Shown here piece after piece: positions 50,107-57,505 of a stretch of 64,000 bases of DNA (the first letter of the stretch is position 1; every line of letters begins with the position of its first letter). The notes beneath the pieces are model-generated. The model had not been told where the DNA came from. It saw only the letters and a program-made list of their open reading frames with translations, and made no database searches. This stretch comes from JAJFFW01 sp963922595 (GTDB lineage Bacteria; Pseudomonadota; Alphaproteobacteria; Caulobacterales; Parvularculaceae): assembly GCA_963922595.1 (NCBI GenBank), contig CAWUIM010000006.1:24926-88925 (forward strand). Reading direction: 5' to 3'. The position numbers and the translations under genes were made by a program.

Positions 50107-51155
50107 CAAAACCTGTTCTCGTGGTCGGAGGCGGACCGGCCGGCCTCGCCGCCGCTCATTCATTGGCCAGCATCGGCCAGAAAGTGACGCTCGTTGAAAA
50201 GGCGGATCGCCTGGGCGGCGCGCCAATCCTTTCAGGATACGCCAAACTTGTTCCGTCCGGAGAATGGGCGAAAGATGCGATTGGCGGCATGGTCGATCGT
50301 GTGCAACGCCACGAGCATGTGGACGTCAAGACAAACGCCACCGTTTCAAAATTTGAGGGCGACGCTGGAAATTTCATGGCGACGCTTTCGAGCGGCGAGA
50401 CCGTAGACGCAAGCTCGACAATTTTGTGCACCGGCTTCACCCATTTTGATTCGATCAACAAGCCGGAATGGGGATTCGGGATGTTCCCGGACGTCGTCTC
50501 CACCACGCAGGTCGAGCAAATGATTTCCTCGGGCCAGGGCGTTCGGCGCCCGTCGAATGGCGATAAACCAAAACGGGTGGCGATCTTGCTCTGCGTCGGC
50601 TCGCGAGACCGTCAAATCGGCCGCGAATGGTGTTCGAAGATATGCTGTTCGGTTTCCGCCAAGATGGCGATTGAGATCCGCGAAGAGCTCCCTGATTGCC
50701 ATGTCTATATCTATTACATGGATATCAGAACATTTGGTCTGTATGAGGAAATTTACTGGAAGTCGCAGGAAGAGCAAAAAGTTAAATACATAAAGGCGCG
50801 GATTGCTGAAGTAACGTCCGACGGCGACAAGGTGATCGTCAAGGGCGAGGACACGCTGGTAAAACGTCCTATCACCATCCCGTTTGATATGGTCGTGCAT
50901 GCGATCGGCATGGATCCGAATGTGGACAATATGTTGATCTCAAGCGTTTTCGGCGTCGATCTTCACCATTGGGGTTACATCAAGCAGCAGAACACGTACG
51001 GCGTTATGGGCGCATCCTCGCGGCCGGGCGTTTTCGTCGCTGGTTCCGCCACCGGTCCGGAAACCATCGACGACTCAATTGCGCAAGGCAATGCAGCGGC
51101 GATGTCGGCGCTTTCGATGGCGCGCGGTTATAGCGTTGTCGCCGCCGCCGAATAG
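50103..51155 (+). CDS. hdrA: sHdrA, FAD-binding subunit of the sulfur-oxidising Hdr complex
   Basis: 350 residues. The FAD dinucleotide-binding motif is VVGGGPAGLAAAHSLAS (residues 6-22), followed by VEKADRLGG. The HdrA [4Fe-4S] signature is CVGSRD with EWCSKICC in the middle, and the C-terminal FAD-contact is VAGSATGPETIDDS. It is shorter than methanogen HdrA because the extra ferredoxin domains are missing, as is typical for sHdrA. It is translationally coupled to hdrB1. Confidence 0.94.
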   Translation: MTKPVLVVGGGPAGLAAAHSLASIGQKVTLVEKADRLGGAPILSGYAKLVPSGEWAKDAIGGMVDRVQRHEHVDVKTNATVSKFEGDAGNFMATLSSGETVDASSTILCTGFTHFDSINKPEWGFGMFPDVVSTTQVEQMISSGQGVRRPSNGDKPKRVAILLCVGSRDRQIGREWCSKICCSVSAKMAIEIREELPDCHVYIYYMDIRTFGLYEEIYWKSQEEQKVKYIKARIAEVTSDGDKVIVKGEDTLVKRPITIPFDMVVHAIGMDPNVDNMLISSVFGVDLHHWGYIKQQNTYGVMGASSRPGVFVAGSATGPETIDDSIAQGNAAAMSALSMARGYSVVAAAE

Positions 51156-51162
51156 GAGCGAG

Positions 51163-52023
51163 ATGTTTTGGGATTCGAAACATAAGGAATCATCGCCGGC
51201 GCCGGAGCAACGCCCGCAGTTGGAATTAAGCGGTCCAAAGCTTGATGCGGCTTTCTCCTCCCTAATCGCCGCATGTGACGGCGCTGGCGGTGTGGAAAAA
51301 TATGTTGAAGCGCTGAAGTTTCGAGCCGACCTCTTTCAAGAAGCGTTCGAAAAGAAAGAAAACACTGATTTAACGCCTGATCAATTCGCGACTCTTTGCG
51401 CCTTTATGCCAACGGTGCGCCGACGCATCGGCCCCTATTTGGAAGATGATCAGTATGGCGCTTTGCGAACCGCGATGGCGGGATTGTTCGCTGATGAGGC
51501 GCCAGCTGAGATTGTCGAGACATTCTGCAATGCGTTCCCCCAGGACAAGCGTCATCGCTGGGTGCGGGATCTTGCAGCGGAGATCCTACATAATTGCTTG
51601 CCAGAAAAATATCCCTTGATGTGCCGTTGGGTTTGGGACGCCAAAGCGAACACCGGCGTGGTGCGCGAAATCTGGCACGGCGATATCGATCATATCACGC
51701 TTGATATCGGCGACGGATATGAGACCTGTTTGATGCTGCGCGAAGAGCTTTCACAATATGTTAGCGACGCCGGCATCTTCCGCGATGTCATTTGGTATGT
51801 CGATCTCCTCAGTGCACAGATTTATTCTGAATACATCTTGGCGCAAGGCGGCAGTTATTTGCGCGCCGATTTCTCATCAGCTGATGATCCCGCCATTCAC
51901 CTGAGGCGGCTGCTCGGCCTTGACGGCGTGCGCGCCAAAACAAATCGGGTCATACCGCCAATTATTGAAGGCGCGGCGCATCGGATCGACCCTAAAACTT
52001 TATTGTCCGGGGAAAATCACTAG
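51163..52023 (+). CDS. Conserved hypothetical protein of the shdr cluster
   Basis: 286 residues. The start at 51163 follows an AGGAGCG site; an upstream frame would overlap hdrA. It is acidic and mostly helical, with no signal peptide, membrane segment or obvious cofactor motif. Scattered cysteines occur at FCNAFP, HNCLPEKYPLMC and CLMLREE. A protein at this position, between hdrA and hdrC2, is a constant part of shdr operons and is usually called hyp. It is probably an assembly factor or subunit of the complex. Its stop abuts the hdrC2 start. Confidence 0.85.
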   Translation: MFWDSKHKESSPAPEQRPQLELSGPKLDAAFSSLIAACDGAGGVEKYVEALKFRADLFQEAFEKKENTDLTPDQFATLCAFMPTVRRRIGPYLEDDQYGALRTAMAGLFADEAPAEIVETFCNAFPQDKRHRWVRDLAAEILHNCLPEKYPLMCRWVWDAKANTGVVREIWHGDIDHITLDIGDGYETCLMLREELSQYVSDAGIFRDVIWYVDLLSAQIYSEYILAQGGSYLRADFSSADDPAIHLRRLLGLDGVRAKTNRVIPPIIEGAAHRIDPKTLLSGENH

Positions 52024-52794
52024 ATGCCCATTCATGAAAAGAATTTGATTCGGCCGGAAGATCTGAAGACTCATGAAAATCTGACGATAGACGGCATTGA
52101 TGTTTCGGGCGACTGGAGCACATTTATTCGGTCGCGGGTCGTGCCGGACTATAATGAAGATCTTCAAGATGAAATCGCGGCTTTGCCGGGCGGCGAATAT
52201 ATTCACCGCTGTTGGCAATGCGGATCATGCACAAATTCGTGCACGGTGAACGCCATCAATGCGGACTTTAATCCGCGTCATTGGATTTATTTGATCCGTA
52301 TGGGATTTGAAGCTGAGCTCGTGCGCGATAAAGATCTTATCTGGCAGTGCGTTTCCTGCAACAAATGCACATATGCATGTCCGAGAGACGTTGTGCCGGA
52401 AGGTGTGATGAAAGCGACGGCGCACTGGCTTGAGCGAAAAGGATACACCCCGAAAAGTCCATCAATGGTATTTGACGAGGTCTTTTCCGAACAAGTTATT
52501 GAGCGCGGAAAAATCGAAGACGGTCTCGTCCTGCGCAATTTCTTTGGCCGCACCGGGCAGAAATTGACGCAAGACTGGCTGATCCAGATTGTGCGGAATA
52601 TGGTCATGAAATTGCCGGTGAAATGGCTCATGTCCATGGGGCTCGCCACAATATTCAGACCCAAAACAAACGATTGGGGCAAAGCCCGTGATGCGATCAA
52701 CGAGTATCTCGAAGAACGTGAAGCGGAAATCACAGAAGTCATGGGCGCGCCGGTCGAGCATCGGCCGGACCCCGAAAAAATTGCGGCTGAATAG
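52024..52794 (+). CDS. hdrC2: sHdrC2, second iron-sulfur subunit
   Basis: 256 residues with [4Fe-4S] motifs at C63/C66/C69/C73 (CWQCGSCTNSC) and C109/C112/C115/C119 (CVSCNKCTYAC). The first ATG is directly after the hyp stop. Like HdrC1 it connects the redox centres, but the motif spacing and surrounding sequence are different enough to mark a separate paralogue. The duplicated C and B subunits set sHdr apart from methanogenic HdrABC. Confidence 0.94.
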   Translation: MPIHEKNLIRPEDLKTHENLTIDGIDVSGDWSTFIRSRVVPDYNEDLQDEIAALPGGEYIHRCWQCGSCTNSCTVNAINADFNPRHWIYLIRMGFEAELVRDKDLIWQCVSCNKCTYACPRDVVPEGVMKATAHWLERKGYTPKSPSMVFDEVFSEQVIERGKIEDGLVLRNFFGRTGQKLTQDWLIQIVRNMVMKLPVKWLMSMGLATIFRPKTNDWGKARDAINEYLEEREAEITEVMGAPVEHRPDPEKIAAE

Positions 52795-52802
52795 GAACCA
52801 TC

Positions 52803-53735
52803 ATGGCGGAACCAAAGAAGTATGAGAAAGTGGCGTATTATCCCGGTTGCGCATTGGAAGGCACCGGTCACGCCTATAATCGGTCAACCAAGGCGCTAGG
52901 CAAAGAGTTGGGCCTCAAGCTCGACGAGGTGAAAAACTGGAATTGTTGCGGGGCGATGGAGGTAAAAAACATCGACCCTAAAATCCAGACCTATCTATCG
53001 TCGCGCGTCATGTCGATCGCGGCCAATGAAATGGGCCATGATGTGGTGATGGCGCCGTGCAACGGGTGCTACCACAATCTCAAAAAAGCTGAATATGATC
53101 TGGAACATGACGACGCCTCGAAAGAAGTGGTCGACCGCCTTTCCACAAAGGCCGGTCATCAGACATATGAGGCCGGTCAGGTCGAAACCATCCATGCGCT
53201 TGACTGGATCAAAAACGCGATCGGTGAAGACGGGCTGAAGTCGAAAGTGAAAAATTCACTGAGCGGCCTTAAAGTGGCGAATTATTACGGATGCATGTAC
53301 ACGCGGCCCCGCCACATCTTCCCGGAAAAAGATCAGGGACCTGAAAGCGAGTCCACGTCGGAGCCGCATTTCATGGACGACCTTCTGGAAGCGGCCGGCG
53401 CCGACAATGTGGATTTTCCATTGAAAACCGCTTGCTGCGGCGGGGCGCATACGCTTTCCGATTCAGATACGTCGACAAAATTGGTGCTTAATATTCTAAA
53501 AGCAGCTGAAGCGTCCGGCGCTGACGTGATCGCAACGGAGTGCCCGACGTGTCATTCCGGTCTTGAGATGCACCAGATTCGCGCCGAAAAAGTTTTGGGC
53601 GAAAAGACAACTGTGAAAATTCTCTATTTTACGCAGCTGCTCGGCATGGCGATGGGATTGTCGCCGAAAAAGGTCGGCGTTCATGAGAATATCTCAAACT
53701 CATTCGATTTGATCAGGGAGAAGGGCTTAGCGTGA
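52803..53735 (+). CDS. hdrB2: sHdrB2, second CCG-domain subunit
   Basis: 310 residues with two complete CCG domains. The first has C16, the pair C48-C49 and the CxxC at C86/C89 (CNGC). The second has YYGCMYTRPRH, TACCGGAHTLS and TECPTCHSG. It is therefore the subunit with an intact pair of cluster-binding sites, in contrast to HdrB1. The stop overlaps the GTG start of the next gene. Confidence 0.95.
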   Translation: MAEPKKYEKVAYYPGCALEGTGHAYNRSTKALGKELGLKLDEVKNWNCCGAMEVKNIDPKIQTYLSSRVMSIAANEMGHDVVMAPCNGCYHNLKKAEYDLEHDDASKEVVDRLSTKAGHQTYEAGQVETIHALDWIKNAIGEDGLKSKVKNSLSGLKVANYYGCMYTRPRHIFPEKDQGPESESTSEPHFMDDLLEAAGADNVDFPLKTACCGGAHTLSDSDTSTKLVLNILKAAEASGADVIATECPTCHSGLEMHQIRAEKVLGEKTTVKILYFTQLLGMAMGLSPKKVGVHENISNSFDLIREKGLA

Positions 53736-54169
53736 CTTTGCTCGCCGACATAGAAGCGACCTTAGAGGCCGCCGCCGCATGCCCCCGCGCGTTGAGCCGC
53801 GATGTCTATTTGAACCTCGGAGAAAATGTCCTCGAAGCGTGGATTGAGGCGCGCGACCAAACGCCGACAACGGATAAAAAAGAAGGGTTTCGGTTGTTGG
53901 CGTTACACCGTCAGGGAGCAAAGGGAGACCCGAGCTTTAACGCGTGCCGTGAAACCTGCCGGGAAATCGCCTATCGCTATGTTTGTCACGCGCAAGATTA
54001 TCCGCCGGACGGCGACGCGAATACGGACCGGGATAAGCAACTGGAATTGCTCTGGCATCTGACCAATCATCTTTATTTATTTGTTTCAGGGAAGATGCAG
54101 ACGGAAGAACTCGGGGAGTTTTGTTGCTCCTCAAAATCAATCCGATTAGAAACGGCTGAAACCATTTAA
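53732..54169 (+). CDS. Hypothetical protein between hdrB2 and lbpA
   Basis: 145 residues from a GTG that overlaps the hdrB2 stop (GTGA). The protein is acidic, predominantly helical and soluble. Cysteines occur in FNACRETCREIAYRYVCHAQ and in the C-terminal CCSSKSI, giving Cys-x3-Cys and Cys-Cys groups that could bind metal or carry sulfur. I do not recognise a family. Position and coupling suggest a small accessory factor for HdrB2 or LbpA. Confidence 0.75.
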   Translation: MTLLADIEATLEAAAACPRALSRDVYLNLGENVLEAWIEARDQTPTTDKKEGFRLLALHRQGAKGDPSFNACRETCREIAYRYVCHAQDYPPDGDANTDRDKQLELLWHLTNHLYLFVSGKMQTEELGEFCCSSKSIRLETAETI

Positions 54170-54184
54170 TGAGGACAACAAATT

Positions 54185-54628
54185 ATGCCTGACGTACGCG
54201 GTTGTCATTTGCCTGATGAACTTCTTTATGATGTTGAGAACCACATTTGGTTTCAGGAAGCCGGCGACGGCAATGTGCGGCTCGGCATGACCACAATCGC
54301 GACGGCGATGGCGGGCGAATTAGTGGCGTTCACACCAAAGAAGGTTGGCCGGGCGGTCCGCGCGGGTAAATCTTGTGCGACGGTCGAATCAGGAAAATGG
54401 GTCGGGCCGGCCAAATCGGCCGCAGCGGGCGAGGTCGTTGAGGTTAATGACGCGCTTGTGAACGACCCTAAACTGGCGAACGCCGACCCTTACGCGGCCT
54501 GGATGGTTGTTTTGAAGCCGGAGGATTGGGATTCGGTGAAGCCAGCCTTGATTCCAGGGGCCGAAGTCGCCAGTAAATATGAAGCGAAAATGGATGCTGA
54601 CGGATTTGCAGGGTGCGGCGCAGCCTGA
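54185..54628 (+). CDS. lbpA: Lipoate-binding protein LbpA (GcvH-like)
   Basis: 147 residues, H-protein fold. The lipoyl lysine is K71 in VESGKWVGP, surrounded by the H-protein pattern VRLGMTTIATAMAGEL and AGEVVEVNDAL. LbpA differs from glycine-cleavage GcvH and acts as the lipoyl arm that carries the sulfur intermediate to the sHdr complex. It is modified by the dedicated LipS/ligase pathway encoded upstream. It ends in GCGAA with an extra C-terminal cysteine. A GAGGACA site precedes the ATG. Confidence 0.93.
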   Translation: MPDVRGCHLPDELLYDVENHIWFQEAGDGNVRLGMTTIATAMAGELVAFTPKKVGRAVRAGKSCATVESGKWVGPAKSAAAGEVVEVNDALVNDPKLANADPYAAWMVVLKPEDWDSVKPALIPGAEVASKYEAKMDADGFAGCGAA

Positions 54629-54673
54629 ATCGTGTTTTTTGGCGCCATTGAGTTGAGTATGGGGAACCGAGAG

Positions 54674-55033
54674 ATGGCGTCAATGGACCCGACACAAATG
54701 CAGGAAAACGCCGAAAAAGCGTGCACCCTGCTTAAATCAATGGCGAATGAAACGCGCCTGATGATCTTATGCCAACTGGCGGGCGGCGAGAGTTCCGTCG
54801 GCGATCTCCTTGAGGTTATCCCTTTGAGCCAGTCGGCGCTTTCCCAGCATTTGGCGATTTTACGGCGTGAACGGTTAGTCGCGACACGGCGAGAAGCCCA
54901 ATCAATCGTTTATTCCTTAGCGAGCGATGAAGTGCGCGCCGTTATTGGAACGCTTTACGTCCTTTATTGCGAAAAGAAACCCGGAACCAGAGCGAAGAAA
55001 AAAACAAAGAAGAAAGCTCTTCAACCTGCATGA
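54674..55033 (+). CDS. ArsR-family persulfide-type repressor (sHdrR/SqrR/BigR-like)
   Basis: 119 residues from the ATG at 54674 (GGGGA eight bases upstream; earlier in-frame starts lack a site). Winged helix-turn-helix with the recognition helix SQSALSQHLAILRRERL. C33 and C99 are 66 residues apart, exactly the spacing of the sensing pair in SqrR and BigR (C41/C107 and C42/C108). A third cysteine, C17, corresponds roughly to the non-essential N-terminal one in SqrR. These repressors leave DNA when a polysulfide bridge forms between the two cysteines. It is last in the shdr operon, so probably autoregulated via the operator at 47455, and it likely controls the other ATTAG elements. Confidence 0.9.
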   Translation: MASMDPTQMQENAEKACTLLKSMANETRLMILCQLAGGESSVGDLLEVIPLSQSALSQHLAILRRERLVATRREAQSIVYSLASDEVRAVIGTLYVLYCEKKPGTRAKKKTKKKALQPA

Positions 55034-55727
55034 TCATACTTGATGCGTTCCCGCTGAACGCAGCCGCGCGTAACGAGGCAGAGACTGCTTTAGATATATC
55101 CGATATCTCAAATTCCCCTGGCTGGGTGGAAAAACCGAGGGGAAGCACCTCAACCCACACAACGATTCGGCGACAAATGTGAAAACCGGTATTGATGCGG
55201 CTGCCGTTTTACTCCTCTCGTCATCCAAAACTTTGTTTATGGTCCGCCGTCCGATCGGCTCGAAATTATTGAGACAGCGCAGACCAGTAAACCTGTCGCA
55301 TGAGGCGATGACAATGAGACCGCTTGGTTGCGCCGGGCGCTCAAGAATGAGGCTTGGTTTGGCCAGGTCGCGTTGTTGCTAAAGCCGCGGCGTTTTTGCG
55401 ATTGCATCGCTTAGTAGCGCAAAGGAAATGCCTGTTCAGTTTTCGGCGCTAAATTCTGCGTCATCGTGTCCAAAAATGCGCGATGTGAAAAATGTGATCG
55501 GTCCGTTGCGCCTAAATGACGAAGCAAAATTATTACGCTTTTCTCAATTTCACAGGAAATAACGCGTCTTCTTGATCGCCGGTTTTTCTTTCGAAACTGT
55601 TATGGTTACGGTCGTATTACAATTGCGCAAACAATTCGCCTAAAAATTAGCGCTTGTTTTTCTAAAAGTCTTATGAGGTCTTATTAAAAACTCTTCACAC
55701 GGCGGAAGGCGGTGTGAGGGGCATAGA
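55034..55727. other. Intergenic region before the two-partner secretion genes
   Basis: A 694-base stretch without a convincing gene. It contains the inverted repeat AGATAT-ATCCG-ATATCT (55092-55108), which may be a protein-binding site, and an AT-rich part from 55440 to 55680 likely to hold the rightward promoter. A hairpin (TCACACGGC/GCGGTGTGA, 55694-55716) is placed just ahead of the fhaC-like start and could affect translation. One plus-strand frame around 55215-55400 has near-coding composition but carries an internal stop, so it may be a gene remnant. Confidence 0.45.
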
Positions 55728-57479
55728 ATGAATAACGGAAAGCGCATGAACAGTAAGGCGCAAATAATCCGTATTCGAGTCAGCGTTATTTACTTGGCGA
55801 GTATAGCCGCGGCTTCTGGCGTCACTATTGTTTCTCCCGCGCAGGCTCAGCCGCCTGGCGAGTCCATCGAAGACCGTCAGTTTCAGCGACAGCGCGAGCG
55901 GACGCAAGAGCTGTTCGACGACCTTCAGACCGCGCCCTCCGGTGAGGACTTAACGCCAAAAGCGCCGCCGTCCGACATCACCGGCGGGCGCTGCGTTGCG
56001 ATTGCCGCGGTAATCATTGACGGCATGACACGATTTTCGCGCGATGCGTTCGCCATTGAGATAGGCGATGCGACGGGCGACTGCGTCTCTATGGCCGAGA
56101 TCGATGCGCTGACCCGTGCGATTACTAACGCTTATGTCAAAAAAGGATTCGTCACAGCGCGGGTCTTGTTGCCGCAACAGGATCTGTCAAACGGCGTGCT
56201 CAAGGTGGCGGTTCTCGAAGGCGTCGTTGAGGATATTGCGGGTGAAGGTCCACGAACCAGCCCACGCGAAGTCGATTTCGCGTTTCCGGGAATTGAAGAC
56301 GCGATATTGAATTTACGCGATCTCGAACAGGGCGTCGACCAAATGGGGCGCCTCAGATCCAATAAGACCACGATCGACATCAAACCCGGCGCGGGCCCTG
56401 GCGGTTCCGTTGTTGTGGTGAAGAATGAGAAAGCTGCGAACCGCATCCGGGGGACAATCTCCGCAGACAATTTCGGTCAGCGCGCCACCGGCCGCTATAA
56501 TCACACAGTTTCGGTTGAAGCCGACGGCCTTCTCGGGCTCAATGATTTCCTGTCGGTAAGCTGGAACCGTGATGCGCAGTACGGTGATGATGTCGGCGCC
56601 AGAGGCTATAACGGATTTTTCTCTCTTCCCTATGGCTATTGGATACTTACGTTGTCCGGCGGGCGCTTTTCTTACGATAGTTTGATTACGGGCGCGTTCG
56701 CAGATTTTGAGTCGGATGGCGACAGTTGGAATGTCACCGCTGATCTTGATCGTCTTATCTATCGCGATGCAACCCGCAAAATCTCGCTCCATGTGGGCCT
56801 ACGCCTCACTGATACAGATAACTTTATTCAGGACGTCCGGCTTCTGTCGTCAAGCTATCGCCTTGCGGTCGTCAATCTCGGCGCCCGCTATCAGCAACGC
56901 GCGCTCGGCGGCCTTATCTCGGCCTCCATGGAAGGGCGCCGCGGGCTCGACGCTCTCGGCGCACAAAGCATCTTGACCGGACCTGACGGCCCCAAGCGTG
57001 AATTCTGGAAGATCGCTGGAAGCATAAATTTTCTGCGCCCGGTCAAAATAGGCGCGCAAGACCTGCGTTATACGGCGGTGCTTCAAGGTCAGTGGGCGGA
57101 TCGAAATCTATTTCCAGCCGAGCGCATCAGCCTCGGCGGGCCGTCGACTGTGCGAGGATTTATTGACGGCGGCCTTTCCGGCGATAAGGGCGCCTTTTTA
57201 AGGCAAGAAGTTTCCACAGAGGCGGGCCGTTTTGAAACCGGCGCGCCCGCGCTCGGTGCGGTCTCCGTCGAACCGTTCATCGCCTATGATGTCGGCGGCA
57301 TTTATCGGGACGGCTTCAACCCGTTTGAACGCGGCGTACTGCAAAGCGCTTCCGGCGGACTTCGCATCTCGGCGAAACGCCTGTCAGGCCAGGTGGCTCT
57401 TTCTCATGCCTTCGATCACCCAAGTTTTCTTCAGCCGCGCGATGTCGATGTCACAGCATCGATCGCTGTCCACTTTTAG
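55728..57479 (+). CDS. Two-partner secretion outer-membrane transporter (FhaC/ShlB type)
   Basis: 583 residues. A signal peptide ends in AQA|Q, then an N-terminal helix rich in Arg/Gln, POTRA-type domains (about 80-250, including RCVAIAAVIIDGMTRF) and a 16-strand barrel. The conserved L6-loop motif appears as VRGF in STVRGFIDGG. The C-terminal strand ends in ASIAVHF. TpsB transporters secrete one partner exoprotein across the outer membrane. The partner is the giant gene 26 bases downstream. A second in-frame Met (residue 7) is also possible as start. Confidence 0.92.
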   Translation: MNNGKRMNSKAQIIRIRVSVIYLASIAAASGVTIVSPAQAQPPGESIEDRQFQRQRERTQELFDDLQTAPSGEDLTPKAPPSDITGGRCVAIAAVIIDGMTRFSRDAFAIEIGDATGDCVSMAEIDALTRAITNAYVKKGFVTARVLLPQQDLSNGVLKVAVLEGVVEDIAGEGPRTSPREVDFAFPGIEDAILNLRDLEQGVDQMGRLRSNKTTIDIKPGAGPGGSVVVVKNEKAANRIRGTISADNFGQRATGRYNHTVSVEADGLLGLNDFLSVSWNRDAQYGDDVGARGYNGFFSLPYGYWILTLSGGRFSYDSLITGAFADFESDGDSWNVTADLDRLIYRDATRKISLHVGLRLTDTDNFIQDVRLLSSSYRLAVVNLGARYQQRALGGLISASMEGRRGLDALGAQSILTGPDGPKREFWKIAGSINFLRPVKIGAQDLRYTAVLQGQWADRNLFPAERISLGGPSTVRGFIDGGLSGDKGAFLRQEVSTEAGRFETGAPALGAVSVEPFIAYDVGGIYRDGFNPFERGVLQSASGGLRISAKRLSGQVALSHAFDHPSFLQPRDVDVTASIAVHF

Positions 57480-57505
57480 ATTTTGTTCCGAGCGAGTTGC
57501 GTCCC

